In this document: positions 1 through 11,631 of the stretch, piece by piece
How positions within the stretch are numbered: position 1 is the first letter of the stretch
How the letters are laid out: each line of letters starts with the position of its first letter
Origin: Lepiota brunneoincarnata
Lineage: Eukaryota; Basidiomycota; Agaricomycetes; Agaricales; Agaricaceae
Length of the DNA: 64,000 nucleotides
Direction of reading: 5' to 3'
Assembly: GCA_023014365.1 (NCBI GenBank)
Contig: JAEBUN010000029.1
Location: 248,001 to 312,000, forward strand
The notes under the pieces: model-generated
Database searches by the model: none
Seen by the model: only the letters and a program-made list of their open reading frames with translations
Told to the model about the DNA's origin: nothing
Made by a program: the position numbers and the translations under genes

Positions 1-278
1 CTCGGACCTCAACACTTGAGGCATCGCGGCTGGCAGCAAAGAATTTGTCAGGGCGCAAATTTAGTATTGGCAGGTATATACCCCAATAGTGGCGAGTCTC
101 TAAAATTGCACATAGTACTGGTTGTTGGGCCTTCTGTAGTAGCCTCAGTGGTTGATATTCAGGCCGAATCCGGTGTGACGGCAGCTAGTCACATGACTAG
201 CAATTCATCACATTGCCAGTGCCGCCGTGCTTGTTCATTCCTTTCTCCCTGACCCCCATCCTCTCTAGCCACGACAAC
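1..278. other. Upstream flank of acyl-CoA synthetase gene
   Basis: Non-coding lead-in to the first gene. A pyrimidine-rich stretch (about 230-265) directly precedes the ATG at 279, as is usual for fungal 5' leaders. No gene or repeat is recognised here, and the region may be cut by the window edge. Confidence 0.4.
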
Positions 279-2555
279 ATGCCCCCTGTCCACACCAACA
301 AACCGGGCTACTACGGTGAGGGCTCTGTTGAAATTGAGCCTGCCACCGCCGGCCAGAGCGGCATCCGAAGATGCAGTCTTTCCAAAGACAAACTCGTGAC
401 GCAGCCGCTTGAGGGTATCAACACCGTTTACGATATCGTCGAGTATGCGGCTCGGACTCACGGCTCGCGCAACGCGCTTGGCTGGAGAGATGTCGTTGCC
501 ACTCACGAGGAGGAGAAGGAAGTCACCAAGGTTGTTGACGGCAAAGAGGTGTCCGAGAAGAAGATATGGAAGTACTTCGAGCTCAGCGACTACAAGTACC
601 ATAGCTTCGTTGACCTCAAGGACATTATCTCCGAGCTTGGTCGTGGTTTCCTTGAGCTCGGCATCGCCGCTGGTGACGTGTTCAACGTTTACGCCCAAAC
701 CAGGTTAGTATGTCAGTTATGTCTCACAACCCTTGCAATGACCGGTATCTTGCAGTCCCAATTGGCAACTTATTGCTCATGCTTGTGCCTCTGTATCCAT
801 AACCATTGCGACTGCCTACGATACACTTGGGGAAGATGGTCTGACCCATTCGTTAAATGAACCCAACTCTGTCGGTATCTTCACCAACGCCGAGCTCCTT
901 CCGGTCCTTTCACGTGTCCTGTCCAAAACCCCTACCGTCAAATACGTAATTTATGATGGTGAACCTGCTGCATCGGTCTTGGAAACCATTTCGGGGACTC
1001 GGAGCGTCAAAGTATACAGCGTTGACGAAGTACGCGAGCTTGGCAAGGGCAAGCCTACTGAACCTCTTCGATGGCAGACGTCCCAAGCCTGAAGCTATTG
1101 CTTGCATTATGTATACCAGTGGTAGCACCGGCGCTCCTAAAGGTGTTATTATCAGCCACTCCAACCTTATTGCCTCAGTCGGCGCCGTTTATGTCCTCCT
1201 TGGCCACCACCTAACAGCCGACGATAGCTTCTTGGCGTATTTGCCTCTGGCACACGTCTTGGAATACATTGTTGAGCTCTGCATGGTCTTTGTCGGTGTA
1301 CCTTCGGGTTACGGACGTGTTAAGACTCTCACCGATGCATCAGTGCGGAAATGCAAGGGGGATATTGCCACCTTCAGGCCTTCCATCATGGTTGGTGTCC
1401 CTGCCGTCTGGGAAACTATCAGGAAGGGTATTTTGGCGAAGGTCAATACTGGCGGCGCGATTCGCAAGGCTATCTTCAACTTTGCTATCGGAGCCAAGAG
1501 GAGGAATATTCCTATACTAGCTTCACTTGCAGACCTCATCCTTGGCAGTGTTCGTGCCGCAACCGGTGGACGCCTGCGTATTGCACTCAGCGGTGGTGCT
1601 GCCATCAGTCGCGAGACCCAAGAGTTCTTGACGGTTGCTCTTGTCACTGTCCTCCAGGGTGGGTTAGACTTACTCGTAGCTGTGTTTCTGGGTCTCACGT
1701 TACTCCAGGTTACGGGATGACTGAATCTTGCGGCATGTGTGCTATCCTTCCCCCCGAGCTCATGCGCTTCGATAGCGTCGGACTTCCTGTACCTTCCTGC
1801 GAAGTCAAGCTCCTCGACGTTCCCGAGGCTGGGTATCTCTCTACCAATAACCCGCCTCAAGGAGAGGTTTGTATCCGTGGTCCTTCGGTTACCAAGGGGT
1901 ACTATCAACGCCCTGACCTGAACGACGACGAGAATATCTTCACGAAAGATGGTTGGATGAGGACTGGCGATGTTGGCCAGTGGAACTCAGATGGCACGCT
2001 TTCGCTGATTGACCGGTATGCATCATTTTCTGTATGGATTGTCAGAGGTTGACTCGATGTCAGTGTCAAGAATCTGATCAAGCTCCAGACCGGCGAGGTG
2101 AGTTATTAGTATCTGCGTGCTGATCCAATCTGATTCAAAACTATCAGTATATCGCCCTTGAGAGATTGGAATCTATCTACAAAGCCTGCAACCTCGTTGC
2201 CAACATTTGCGTGCACGCAACCCCTGATGCCAAGCAGCCCATGGCCATAATTATCCCCCACGAGGCTCATCTCTTGCATTATCTCGAGAGCAACAAGCCC
2301 GCCGGGATCGATACGACCAAGAGTCTTCAGGACCTGTGCGGTGACCATGCTGTTAGAGGGCTGGTGATGAAAGAGTGCAATGCTATCGGTAGGAAGAATG
2401 GATTCAAGGCTATGGAGATGTTGCAGGCTGTCGTATTGACACCGGAAGAGTGGACACCGGAGAGTGGGCTTGTTACTGCTGCCCAGAAGATCCAGAGGGT
2501 GAAGATTGCGAGGGCGTTCGCAGATGAGATCGCCGAGGTCTACAAGCATGATTGA
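279..2555 (+). CDS. Long-chain fatty-acid--CoA ligase (AMP-binding), 5 exons
   Basis: Activates long-chain fatty acids to acyl-CoA through an acyl-adenylate, feeding lipid synthesis and beta-oxidation. Exons by splice signals: 279-703, 756-1658, 1709-2015, 2064-2097, 2148-2555; introns are 48-52 nt. The ATP/AMP-binding P-loop YTSGSTGAPKG lies at 1111-1144. GYGMTE is assembled across the second splice, and the TGD motif and the DR-x-K-N region follow, as in eukaryotic FAA/ACSL enzymes. Near 1060-1078 the reading moves from the frame coding LGKGKPTEPL to the frame coding RRPKPEA, a +1 step. Removing one base gives a 691-residue protein, normal for the family. A 58-nt intron (1030-1087, GTACGC..AAG) would also restore the frame but would delete residues that look conserved. 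So this is either a single-base lesion or assembly error, or an unusual intron. Family assignment is secure; integrity is uncertain. Confidence 0.9.
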
Positions 2556-3916
2556 ATGATTGTAGTGTGAAAAGGTGAAGGGTTTATTTTTCTTGGCTCA
2601 CCCCCACTCTTGCTTCTGTCGGAACAGCTTTCTTGCTGTCGTTTGTGTATGGTCTGCTTGGACAGTATTCGATCGCTGATTTCTTTAGTTTGCATTTATG
2701 ACCATGATTAATGGTGTCTGATGTCTAATGTCTTTGTTAGTCTTTGAATAATCCCATTTTTTATTCCTAACATATGTATTGCGTGAGCGGTGTGATATAT
2801 TCATTACAAACGTGGGGCACTGGTATCGCACAGACATGTAAGAGAGGTGTACGACAGGTAACATCCCACACCTTGGCGATCCTACCCCAACAAGTTTACT
2901 AGCTCAGGTCAAGGTTTATCCATGTTGGAGGTTAGATAACCAGCTGGACTGAGTTTGGCGTGAGGGTAGCAAACATTGTTTAGGGGTGGGGTGTCCGGGT
3001 GCGAGTTGGTCCATTGTCGGAACCCATCCCTTTCGGCGTGGGGAGATACATATAAATGTTGGTACCTCGTACCTTTTTCTCCCAAACGTGCACTCTCTGG
3101 GTTGGCAGAATGGGTTCCAGGAGGCGCCGTCGTGTTCGATCGCTGGCTGTGAGAGGCTTGGGTCGTTGCTGTGTAAATGAGGTTTGGAATGGAGTTGGGT
3201 ACTTGGCTTGGCTTTTTAGGTTACGGTCAGTGTGGGCACGGAGACGTTGAATTAAGTTGAGCTTGGCCTTTGCTTGGTAGGTGATGAGTTGATATACTGG
3301 GTAATGGTTTGCGGACGGATATAATAGGGTCACGCGTGAGTGACGGGGGGTAGGGGGGGAATGAGACCGAGGATGTAGTTTCGTCGCGCTTGGGACTTGT
3401 GTATGTTGAATTGTTGAACTTGAACCAATGTGAAAGCCGTCGAAGGTTCGAGAGGCAGGGGAACGAGGTGAGAGGAAAGGGGAAAAACAAGATAAATTAC
3501 ATAAGCGTTGCTTGTCCGATGAACAGGGACGGATCGCTTGGCGATTCCCACGACCCGGGATATGAGGAGCCCAACCACACCCCAGTTGTCTTCGGAATTG
3601 GCTGCGAGTATGAGTGCTAGGAAGAATTTACTTGGGAAATGGTGCTACAGTATTACACTATTGGCGGGGATAATAGGGGAGTGAGATAAAGCTCACACTT
3701 GAATGAATGGGTCGTGAGCCCTTAGTGTCATGGTGTTCCAAGACTGATGCCAGGAGGGCTTGGCGGAGAGGACTCTTGGTATCCACCTGAATGCGGCAGT
3801 GACAAAGTCCCTTTCCTTTCTTTCCATTCAACCTCTTCGTCTTCATCCCCCCTCTCCCATTGGTAACCCCTATTCACTCCTTTATTAACCCCTCAACGTT
3901 CAACCCCAAGACTAAG
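2556..3916. other. Intergenic region
   Basis: 3' flank of the acyl-CoA synthetase and upstream flank of the GH79 gene. The short reading frames here lack splice-supported extensions or recognisable motifs. The middle part (about 2970-3400) is G/T-rich on the plus strand. No RNA gene or repeat was recognised. Confidence 0.4.
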
Positions 3917-3924
3917 TATAAAAG
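3917..3924 (+). promoter_or_regulatory. TATA box of GH79 gene
   Basis: TATAAAAG lies 51 bp upstream of the second-exon-free ATG at 3975, a typical core-promoter position. No other TATA-like run stands in the preceding 300 bp. Confidence 0.5.
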
Positions 3925-3974
3925 GCACAACACGAACACTCTTCATAAAATTTTTGCACAAATTCCCCTCCCAG

Positions 3975-6468
3975 ATGCTCCTAACAACGCTCTTCAGCCT
4001 GGGGCTGCTGCTCTCGAGGGCACAGGCCCAGGTTACGGTGTACGGCCAAATACCATTTGCTCAAACGAATACGGCCCCTGGTGCAGCTACGACGACGCTT
4101 GCGGCATATAATGATACAGAGTTGATTCCCCCACCTGTACCGACTGGTGCCGTCAATGCGTACAGGGTGGATTTGCAGAGAGATGGGGCGGGTGTGCAGG
4201 GGCTTTCGATGCCGCACCGTACTGCGTCTTTTTTCGGATTCTCGATTGAGATGTCGGTTATTAACCAAGTTCGTGAGTGTTTTTTCTTTTTTGGGCTTTG
4301 GTTTTGATAGATCCGTGGCTGATGACGGGTCATTCTTTTTTTTTTCCTTTCTTGGTAGTAGTTGGCAAGAATTCGTGAGCGACTGTTGAATATCTTGTGT
4401 GTGGAAGAAGGTTAATACGTTGGTCTATAGATCGCTCATTCAAGTACCTTTCCTCAACCTCATGGCTAACTTGCAAGAGCGCGCTGGTCATGTCCTCATT
4501 CGTCTCGGTGGTAACACTCAGGAGTATGCTGTCATGGTCGATCACCTCGATAATGGTAGGGCCATTGCGAAACAACAAGCCAGTCTAACCCAAACCGTAC
4601 GTGTTACTACCAACCACCCCCTCCTCTCGCTTTTTCATCGCCATTCGACTCCTGAAACTAAACACTGCTCGATTTAGACCTTGACACCGGCGGTCATGTA
4701 TACAATTGATATGTTTTACCTTGCCGCGAACATTTCAGAGTTTGTCAACATTAATTGGTTTGTGGGTGAGTTGTGTATTATTTGAGGTGGGGTGGATGAT
4801 GTGACGATCCCGAACTAGGTATTCCTTTCAATGATACCAACTGGCGCCTGCAAATCGCGGAATATAGTCAAGAGATCCTCGGTGACAAACTTATAGGGAT
4901 GCAAGCCGGAAATGAGCCCGATTTATACCAACGGTACGCGATTAGATCTCTTACACTCACAACAATCTGTGCACTAAATAAAAAGCGCTCAAACGACAGA
5001 CATGGCCATCGAGCTGAGCCTTATGGTCCTTTTGACTACCACAGGGAATTTGGCATGCTCCTGGATGCACTTCGGCAGAACCCCAAAATCCCACGCACGA
5101 ACATTCTTATTGGACCCAGTTTGGCTACGGGAGATTGGATCCCCGAAATGGTTTGGGACACGGGATTCATTCCATCTTACCAGGACAATCTTTATGCTCT
5201 AACCGTCGAACAGTTTGTCCTTTCTTTTTCCATCTGGTAGCTTTAAATTCCAACTTGACGCTGCGCTTTTTTTCCAGCTACCCGAATAACAATTGTCACG
5301 CTCAATTTGGCACCGGTGCATTCCAAGACCCCCAGGTCAATTTCCCTTCGTACCTCACACATAGTGCTGGTGTGAATCTCGTCCGACCCTATCTCAATTC
5401 CACTCGAATCGCGCAAGAAGCCAACAAGCCGTTTATCATGTTTGAAACCAATACGGCTTCTTGTGGTGGTTTCCCGGGTATCTCGGATAGCTTTGGTGCA
5501 GCGCTGTGGGCTATGGATTATGGATTCCAGATGGCGTATTCCAACTTTTCAAACGCATTGCTGCATATCGGTGGACAGAATGTGTTTTATAACCCTTTCA
5601 CCGGTTCGTTATTGTAATTTTGGGTGATTGACCGAAACTCAAGGACTCCGAACAGCTCCCCCTACTAACCAGTCTACCTTTAATCAATGGACCGTCGGAG
5701 CCTGTGTATTACTCCGTTCTCATTTTGGCCGAGGCGTTTGGCAAGTCCAATACCTCACAGATTGTAGACCTCCAGACCAACGGAGGAAGCGAGTTCACGC
5801 CTGGTTATGCCATCTACGAACAGGGCACACTGAGCAAGGTCGCCTTGTTCAACTACATTGACGATCCCGAGCGGCGCCAGTGATCTGAGCGTTACCCTCA
5901 GTGTTCCTGGGGCTGGTGTCCCTTCGAGCGTCAATGTCAAATATCTTGCGGCTAAATCGGTCTCGAGCAAGTACAACATTAGCTGGGCTGGTCAGGTAAC
6001 GTTATCCCTCTCTTGTTTTTTCGTGCAGAGGGCTAAGCTGCGTGTTTCATGTAGACAATGGGAAACAAGTTTGAAGTCGACGGGCGTTTCAAAGGGGAGT
6101 TGAATGTGGTCAATATTCCATGCGACACCGGTGCCAATAGCTGTATCATTCCTGTCAAAGCCCCCGGCTTTGCCCTTGTCTTTTTCGGTGAGAACGCGCT
6201 AACAAGTCTTGGACAAGCGCCGACGGCGTTTACGACTTCGGCTCATACGAAAACGGTGAACACGGTTACGATTGATCCGTCGGTGCTGGCCACGTCGAAT
6301 GGACACTCGCAGAAGGAGAGGATAGCGATGGGAAGTACGAGTAAGGGTAGTGTGAACCCGAATAGTGCGAGTGGACGGACAAGGGGGGTGTTGGGTGCTG
6401 TGGTTCTCGGAGGTGTTATTGGCGGTGTTTTGGCTGCTGTTGGATGGCCGTTGCGGGTGATGGGCTAG
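3975..6468 (+). CDS. Secreted GH79 family beta-glucuronidase-like glycosidase
   Basis: Predicted extracellular retaining glycosidase of the GH79 type, acting on glucuronide-bearing glycans. The start gives a signal peptide (MLLTTLFSLGLLLSRAQA). Exons: 3975-4272, 4362-4374 (13 nt), 4431-4596, 4678-4765, 4819-4933, 5000-5212, 5278-5603, 5656-5995, 6055-6468. The acid/base Glu is in GNEPDLY (codon 4914-4916) and the nucleophile Glu in FETNTASCGG (5444-5446). A C-terminal beta domain and a Ser/Gly-rich stretch ending in a hydrophobic tail follow, suggesting a GPI anchor or membrane tether. Two one-base insertions break the last domain, G at 5700 and one C in 5866-5868. Discounting both gives exactly 657 codons including the stop, so each is a lesion or an assembly error. 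The family call is strong; substrate specificity is inferred only from the family. Confidence 0.85.
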
Positions 6469-6868
6469 AATCGCTTGTTTGTTTCTTACGTACGCTACCC
6501 ATATCCACAGCCAATGTACCAGGTTATGCGGGGACTGGTGAACCTGACCAAGACATTGCATGGACCCTTGTGCCTGCCACAGGTGTTCGGATGGTAGGGG
6601 TGAGCGGACAGACGAGGGAGGGATCGGAGAGGAGGGAGGAGGAAGGGATGGTGTGGAAGATGGCAAACGCCGAGCCAATAGGAAAGCGATAAAGGGCTGT
6701 CTCGCGGCTCTGAAACTACCAAGGCCCCGAGTTTCGTTCCTTTTTACGCACGGACATGGCTAGAAATCAGTCTGGAAAAGAAAAAAAAGGAGAGCTGGCA
6801 GAAAATTATCCACCTCCCTCTCTCCCCAAAAAGGCAGCTACAGGCTACCTGCTAAACTACGACTCCCC
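6469..6868. other. Intergenic region
   Basis: 400 bp between the GH79 stop and the start of the Hpc2-like gene. The plus strand contains purine-rich runs (6600-6660). No promoter motif stands out and no coding potential is supported. Confidence 0.4.
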
Positions 6869-9336
6869 ATGGCTGAGGACGTCGATATGCTCGACACTCC
6901 TCTCTCTTCTGCCCGTCATCATCATCACCATCATCTCCGTCATCACCGCGACCCCGACCAGCGCGGTCTCTCCGCCGCATCGCCCCCCGCCAGCTCAACC
7001 TCTACCGGCGCTAGTCGTCGCTCCTCCCTCGCCTGCGCTCATGAATCCCGAACCAGAGTCCGACCACGACGACTCCCGCCATGAAGAGAGTGAAGTCGAG
7101 GCAGAGGCTAATCCCACTGCAGAGGATGACGAAGATGACGAGGAAGAGGAAGAGGATGCAAGCACGGGGGAAGAGGACGACGAAGACGAGGAAGATAGTG
7201 AAGGCGAAGGTGAAGGCGAAGGCGAAGAAGGCGGCGACAGCACCAAAGACAGTATCCTTATAGCAGACAGAACACCTGCGCCTTCAACAGCGTCGACGGC
7301 AGTGCCTACCGAGGCTACAGTGGCAACGAGCAAAGACTCATCAGCATCGCGTTCCATCTCCATTCCCGTTCTCATTCATCATCCATCCCCCGCCGCCACC
7401 AACTCGGCCTCTCCCGTCCCCACCTCCGGCGAACCCGGCAACCTTCCGTCCGTCTCCGCCCCACCCGGCCCTCTTCCTACTTCTTCTAAGCCTGCGTCCT
7501 CGGCAAAACCCCGGTCGAAGCACACAAAGGCCCGATCTCCGTCCCCGTCCCCACCCCCTGTCCCGCCTCCGCCGCCACTGAAGACCATTCGATTGGATAT
7601 TCAACTTGGTGGGCCAGAAAACTATGAAGTCGATGTTGCAAGGATTGCGAAAGATACTGGCCAGCGACCCCCAACCCCCCCTCCCAGGATTGTCGTCAAA
7701 CATGCCATCAGTGAGAGTGAACCCGAGACGGATGCCGCTAAGAAAAAGAAAAGACGGGTGTGTCATGCTCTAAGTAGTCTTATTCCCTGTGCTAATTTCT
7801 TTGTCTCTTGTGTTTCAGAAGAATCCTACGTCGGATTACTATGACGTTAACGATCCCTTCATCGACGACTCGGAACTTGCCCTTGACGAGCGGACATACT
7901 TTGCCCAGACTAAACAGCAAGGTTTCTATGTCTCCAGCGGAGAGGTCGCTCTCCTCAAAGACAAGTGTGTCTCTTGGCTCCATCTGCTTGTGCCAAGTGC
8001 TGATCCCATATTCAGGACACCTAAGAAACCCAAGTCCAAGAAGATGATCTCTCTCGCGACCGCACTAAATGCGGCGAATGCGAACAGCTCTACCGTTAAA
8101 CAGGAAGGCACACAGGATAACCCCATTGGCATCGATGAAGATGACAAGTCCGGACTGAAACACGACGAAGAGGAGGAGAATGAACGCGTTGGCCAGAAAC
8201 GGAAGAAGTACATTACTGTCGTTGAGAACGGCAAGAAGCGAAAGATTGTCGACCAGGTACGCCTTGGCGCAGTGAAAAAAACACACACAATAGTGTAGAG
8301 CGTTTATCGCCATCCGTAGACTTCTTTCCATCCCGATCTACAAGCGTCGATTGAGAAAATCAAAGAAGCCATCAAAACGGGTATGTCTGATCGTAGCATT
8401 CTATTCACACCGAGTTTTTTCATCCTTATCTCCGTACCAGAGAGCTGGACCCAAAAGGGCAAGTTCCCGCCGACACTCAAACCCCAGCTTTCCCAGCTTG
8501 CGTTGCAGGCGATCAAGCTCGATGAGTACGATGAACATTTCTTCAACCTAATGCCTGTGTTGTTCCCCTACAACAAATTTACTATGAGCAAATTGATCAA
8601 GCGGACGGTGTTCGCGGATCATACCAAGTTGCTACAAGATAGGCAGGAGGAGCTGTTGAAAGAACTCAAGGCGCTGGCGGACGAGGGTTTCAGAAAGCTG
8701 AAGAAGAATGGTCCAAGAGTGTTTTGGCTTGGGGTAAGTGACTTGGTACGCATTAACGTTAAGGATGACTATATGGCTTGTGGCTAGATAAACGCCAGGA
8801 GAAGACAAGACCAGAGAATCAGACAGATTCAGCGACGCCTACACGGCACGCAACGGAGGAGATGGAAGTGGATAGAGCGAGTGCTGGACCTGGAGGTGCG
8901 GAGGGTGCGGAGGGTAAGGACGGTACTGGTGCAGGCAAGGAAGGGAAGGACCAACATCCGCCACATAAGAGGTACCGGATGACGGAGCAAATGAAGAACA
9001 CAGTGTGGCAGCTTGTGTTATTGAGTAATGAATGCTGTCGGCTGGAGAATGAGAAAAAGTGAGCCTTCCCTCGTTCGTTTCTCGCCATGCTGACGCCCGG
9101 CGGGGGCTTTTAGTACGCTAGAGGGATCGGTGATTCAAGTTAGTGAGCAAGGTTTGAGGAAGAGTTTATATCAGAAGATTGTAGCGGCCTTCCCGGAAGG
9201 ATGGATGTCTTCTGGGCAGATTTCCAGGGATGGTGAGTGCTTGAGAACGTGTTCGACACAGTCTGCTCATAAAGTCTATTCAGTGAGTGCTATGAAGAAG
9301 AGGTACGAGAAAGAGGCAATGGAGAACGAGGCATAG
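6869..9336 (+). CDS. Hpc2/ubinuclein-domain protein (HIR histone chaperone subunit)
   Basis: Likely the fungal Hpc2/ubinuclein subunit of the HIR complex, which deposits H3-H4 independently of replication in the nucleus. Exons: 6869-6965, 7015-7757, 7819-7964, 8016-8256, 8320-8380, 8441-8733, 8799-9058, 9114-9232, 9284-9336; they sum to 671 codons. The first intron (6966-7014, GTCTCT..CTAG) has a weak donor but restores frame exactly; otherwise an in-frame Met at 7041 could serve. The N-terminus is His-rich, then strongly acidic (runs of E/D, about residues 75-135), then Ser/Pro-rich. The Hpc2-related signature YYDVNDPFIDDSEL is encoded by the exon starting at 7819, followed by basic nuclear-signal-like stretches (QKRKKY, GKKRK) and a longer ubinuclein-middle-like helical region (8441-8733). 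A decayed copy of its last exons lies at 37235-37570. Confidence 0.8.
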
Positions 9337-9925
9337 ATTCTCCGATTGCAATCTCTATCCTGGCCATCGAGGTTTGGACAGCCTCAGACTTGCTTTATAT
9401 ATGGCGCATGCGCTAAGCCATGTTGCTTTCATTCAATGCGGGACCGGTCGGTCGCTAATTTACGATCCTCCCTTTCCCCCTCTCTCACCCATACCTTACT
9501 GTGCATGTACCTTTAACTCGTATTTGTGAATTTCCTTCACAATTTTTTTTATTTTTCGATTTGCTTTACCTTCTTCGGCTTTTTCGTGCTTGTGTACTGA
9601 TATCTTAACACTGTGGACTCTTCTCTTCCTCCCCCCCCCTCCCCCCTTCTTCAGTAGCATGCCTTCTCCATCCTCTCCTTTCTCTAATCTCCGTTTATGA
9701 CATCAGGACACGCTCGATTGCGCTTGGGGAATCTGTACTCCACCCCTTCTAGTTTACTTTCTGGTATCTTACCATAGTTGATTGAATTGTAATGGGTAAA
9801 GATTGAACCAATCGTCTCATTTTGAGCTTGAAGTGGATGAGGGACAAAGACATGATTCTCTTTCTAGGATGACTCTGGATATTACTTGCAGTTTTCTCTC
9901 AGCGCGTCAACCCTCACAACTACGT
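9337..9925. other. Tail-to-tail intergenic region
   Basis: Lies between the stop codons of the Hpc2-like (+) and SDR-like (-) genes. T/C-rich, with a C-run at 9630-9646. A diverged copy of this spacer is recognisable at about 37570-38110, showing it belongs to the duplicated segment. Confidence 0.5.
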
Positions 9926-10868
9926 TTATCCCAGGAAATCCGTTTCGCCCTTTTTGATAAAGGTATCGAGTCCTTCTTCAATCAGCGTCTCTCCGCCAAC
10001 GAGGTCGATCGCCAAGCCCGCTGCATCTTCGCGGTCAACCAGGAGAGCGAGTGTTTTCGCGACATCATCTCTCTACATCACTGAACCCCAGCCCCACACA
10101 ACAACTATGGTATAGAAAAAAGGCTCACCGAAATCATGGGAGACAAATGTGTCCTCCCAATGGTCGCTTTTCCCGTCCCAGGCTCATTCATCAGTCCTCC
10201 AGGTCTGAGAATGGTCCACTTGAATGAGTTTCTTGTTATGAGGTTCTTGTCTGCTTCGTATTTCCATTTCATGTACGCGGGTATTGCGGCTCGAATGCGA
10301 TTGGACATCATGATGTCTTGTTCGTTCTACGTGCATGCGGCAAACGACTATCAAGCATCAAAATAAAATATAAAAAGTCGCGCATGCACTCACATAATGC
10401 TCAGGAATCCTCTCGGGATCCCGAATATCCACGGCCGAAACCAAGATCAACCTCGGTTTGTTATTATTCTTACCACTCCCGTTCACACCCTCGATCGCGT
10501 CAAACACCTTGACCGCTCCTTCGTAATCCACTTTTTTTGTGCGCTCTTCTCCCCCTTTACTACCACCACCACCTGCACCAGCAGAGAAGTAGATGACATC
10601 TTGACCTTGGAATGCGGTTGTGAAGTCGGATACGGGTGAGTCTTCGAGGGAGAGGATGAGTGGGGTGGATGAGGTTGCTTGGATGTCGGCGATGTGATCG
10701 GGGTTGCGGATGATGGAGGTTATGGTGTGGGTTGGTGAGAGGAGGCGGGCGAGGCGGAGGGAGATCTTGGTGAGGATTGGGGTTGTTTTTTATTTATTTT
10801 GGATGTGGATTTATGGGACTTACGTTGCCGTGCCCACCGACGATGGTTACTTTTTTGCTGGTGCTCAT
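9926..10868 (-). CDS. NAD(P)-binding Rossmann-fold protein (SDR/NmrA-like)
   Basis: Atypical short-chain dehydrogenase of the NAD(P)H-binding YwnB/NmrA-like group, probably a cytosolic oxidoreductase or redox sensor. Exons on the minus strand: 10868-10824, 10765-10394, 10326-10129, 10072-9926, giving 253 residues in exact frame. The N-terminal beta strand plus nucleotide loop VTIVGGHGN is split from the next helix by the first intron. SAVDIRDPERIPEHY holds the region where this family carries its Ser/Tyr-type active site. YMKWKYEADKNL and WTILRPGGL are typical of the family, and the C-terminus includes ALLVDREDAAGLAIDLVGG. Substrate cannot be told. A decayed copy of the last exon lies at 38113-38345. 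Confidence 0.8.
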
Positions 10869-11571
10869 TCTGTTCGGGGAAGGGTTGGGGATAACTACTA
10901 TAGATCTGATACTTCTGATCATCTACAGGCACGTGTTGGGAATATTCAGTGATTGCTTCCTGGCTTTGAATTTCTCACAAGTATAGCCGTTTAGAAAATT
11001 AACGGCCTGAGGAACGTGGCTGGCCTTTTGCGACCCGATCCGGGAACTACATTTGTCAGACGCTAAAGCTTTTGCACTGGATCAAGTTTTATATCGCTAT
11101 GTATTCGCCTGATCTCAAGGGATCTATGACTTCTGCGCTGATGAATGACTTTAAATTTTGTCAGCATCATCATCACCATACTGGAACCGGTGACAGTGAT
11201 TAGTACTGTTGGCAGGTAGAGTGACTATCAAAAGAAAGACAACTGGTGAGAATGCTTAACAACGTCGCTACCATATTCATAGCTTAAAGAATCTGAGTCC
11301 TAACCTGCCTCGAGGGGAGCAAGGATAGGATGAGTCCACATCAGGTGTTCCAACATTGTGCGCCCAATTCCGGTTACCAGAACACGACTTAGCGATATAA
11401 CTGGGCCTCGAGGTACAAGAGGAAAAGAATAGACCTGTCCAACCTAGGACACTTTCTTCGACAGGCGTAACCTGGTTTCCTCCGAACTGTGATCCTCCCT
11501 CGGCCCATGGGAATCTTTTGCAGAGAATAGGAAGACATACGGGCCAGGCAGTTATATCCTCTCTGTCCTCC
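10869..11571. other. Intergenic region shared with upstream region of paralogue C
   Basis: Divergent spacer between the SDR-like gene and paralogue A. About 10905-11540 is recognisably similar to 35370-36030 upstream of paralogue C, including the stretches around GATACTTCTGATCATC and GTCAGCATCATCA. This shows that promoters were duplicated with the genes. No independent gene is supported. Confidence 0.5.
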
Positions 11572-11599
11572 TATAAAGTGGGCGCTCGCCTTTGACTCA
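11572..11599 (+). promoter_or_regulatory. Core promoter of paralogue A: TATA box plus TGACTCA
   Basis: TATAAAG at 11572-11578 is followed by TGACTCA at 11593-11599, 33 bp before the ATG. TGA(C/G)TCA is the AP-1/Gcn4-type palindrome. The same arrangement is kept in paralogues C (36033/36050) and D (38781/38798) and in the displaced promoter of B (13231). Confidence 0.5.
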
Positions 11600-11631
11600 G
11601 ACACCACCCAACATCTGACTATTTGCCCCCG

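Noticed and set aside
6869..7040. Frameshift at the start of the Hpc2-like gene
   Set aside because: A 49-nt intron (6966-7014) joins the two frames exactly.
6995..7766. Minus-strand Ser/Gly-rich frames across the Hpc2-like gene
   Set aside because: Antisense images of the acidic and Pro/Ser-rich low-complexity coding sequence.
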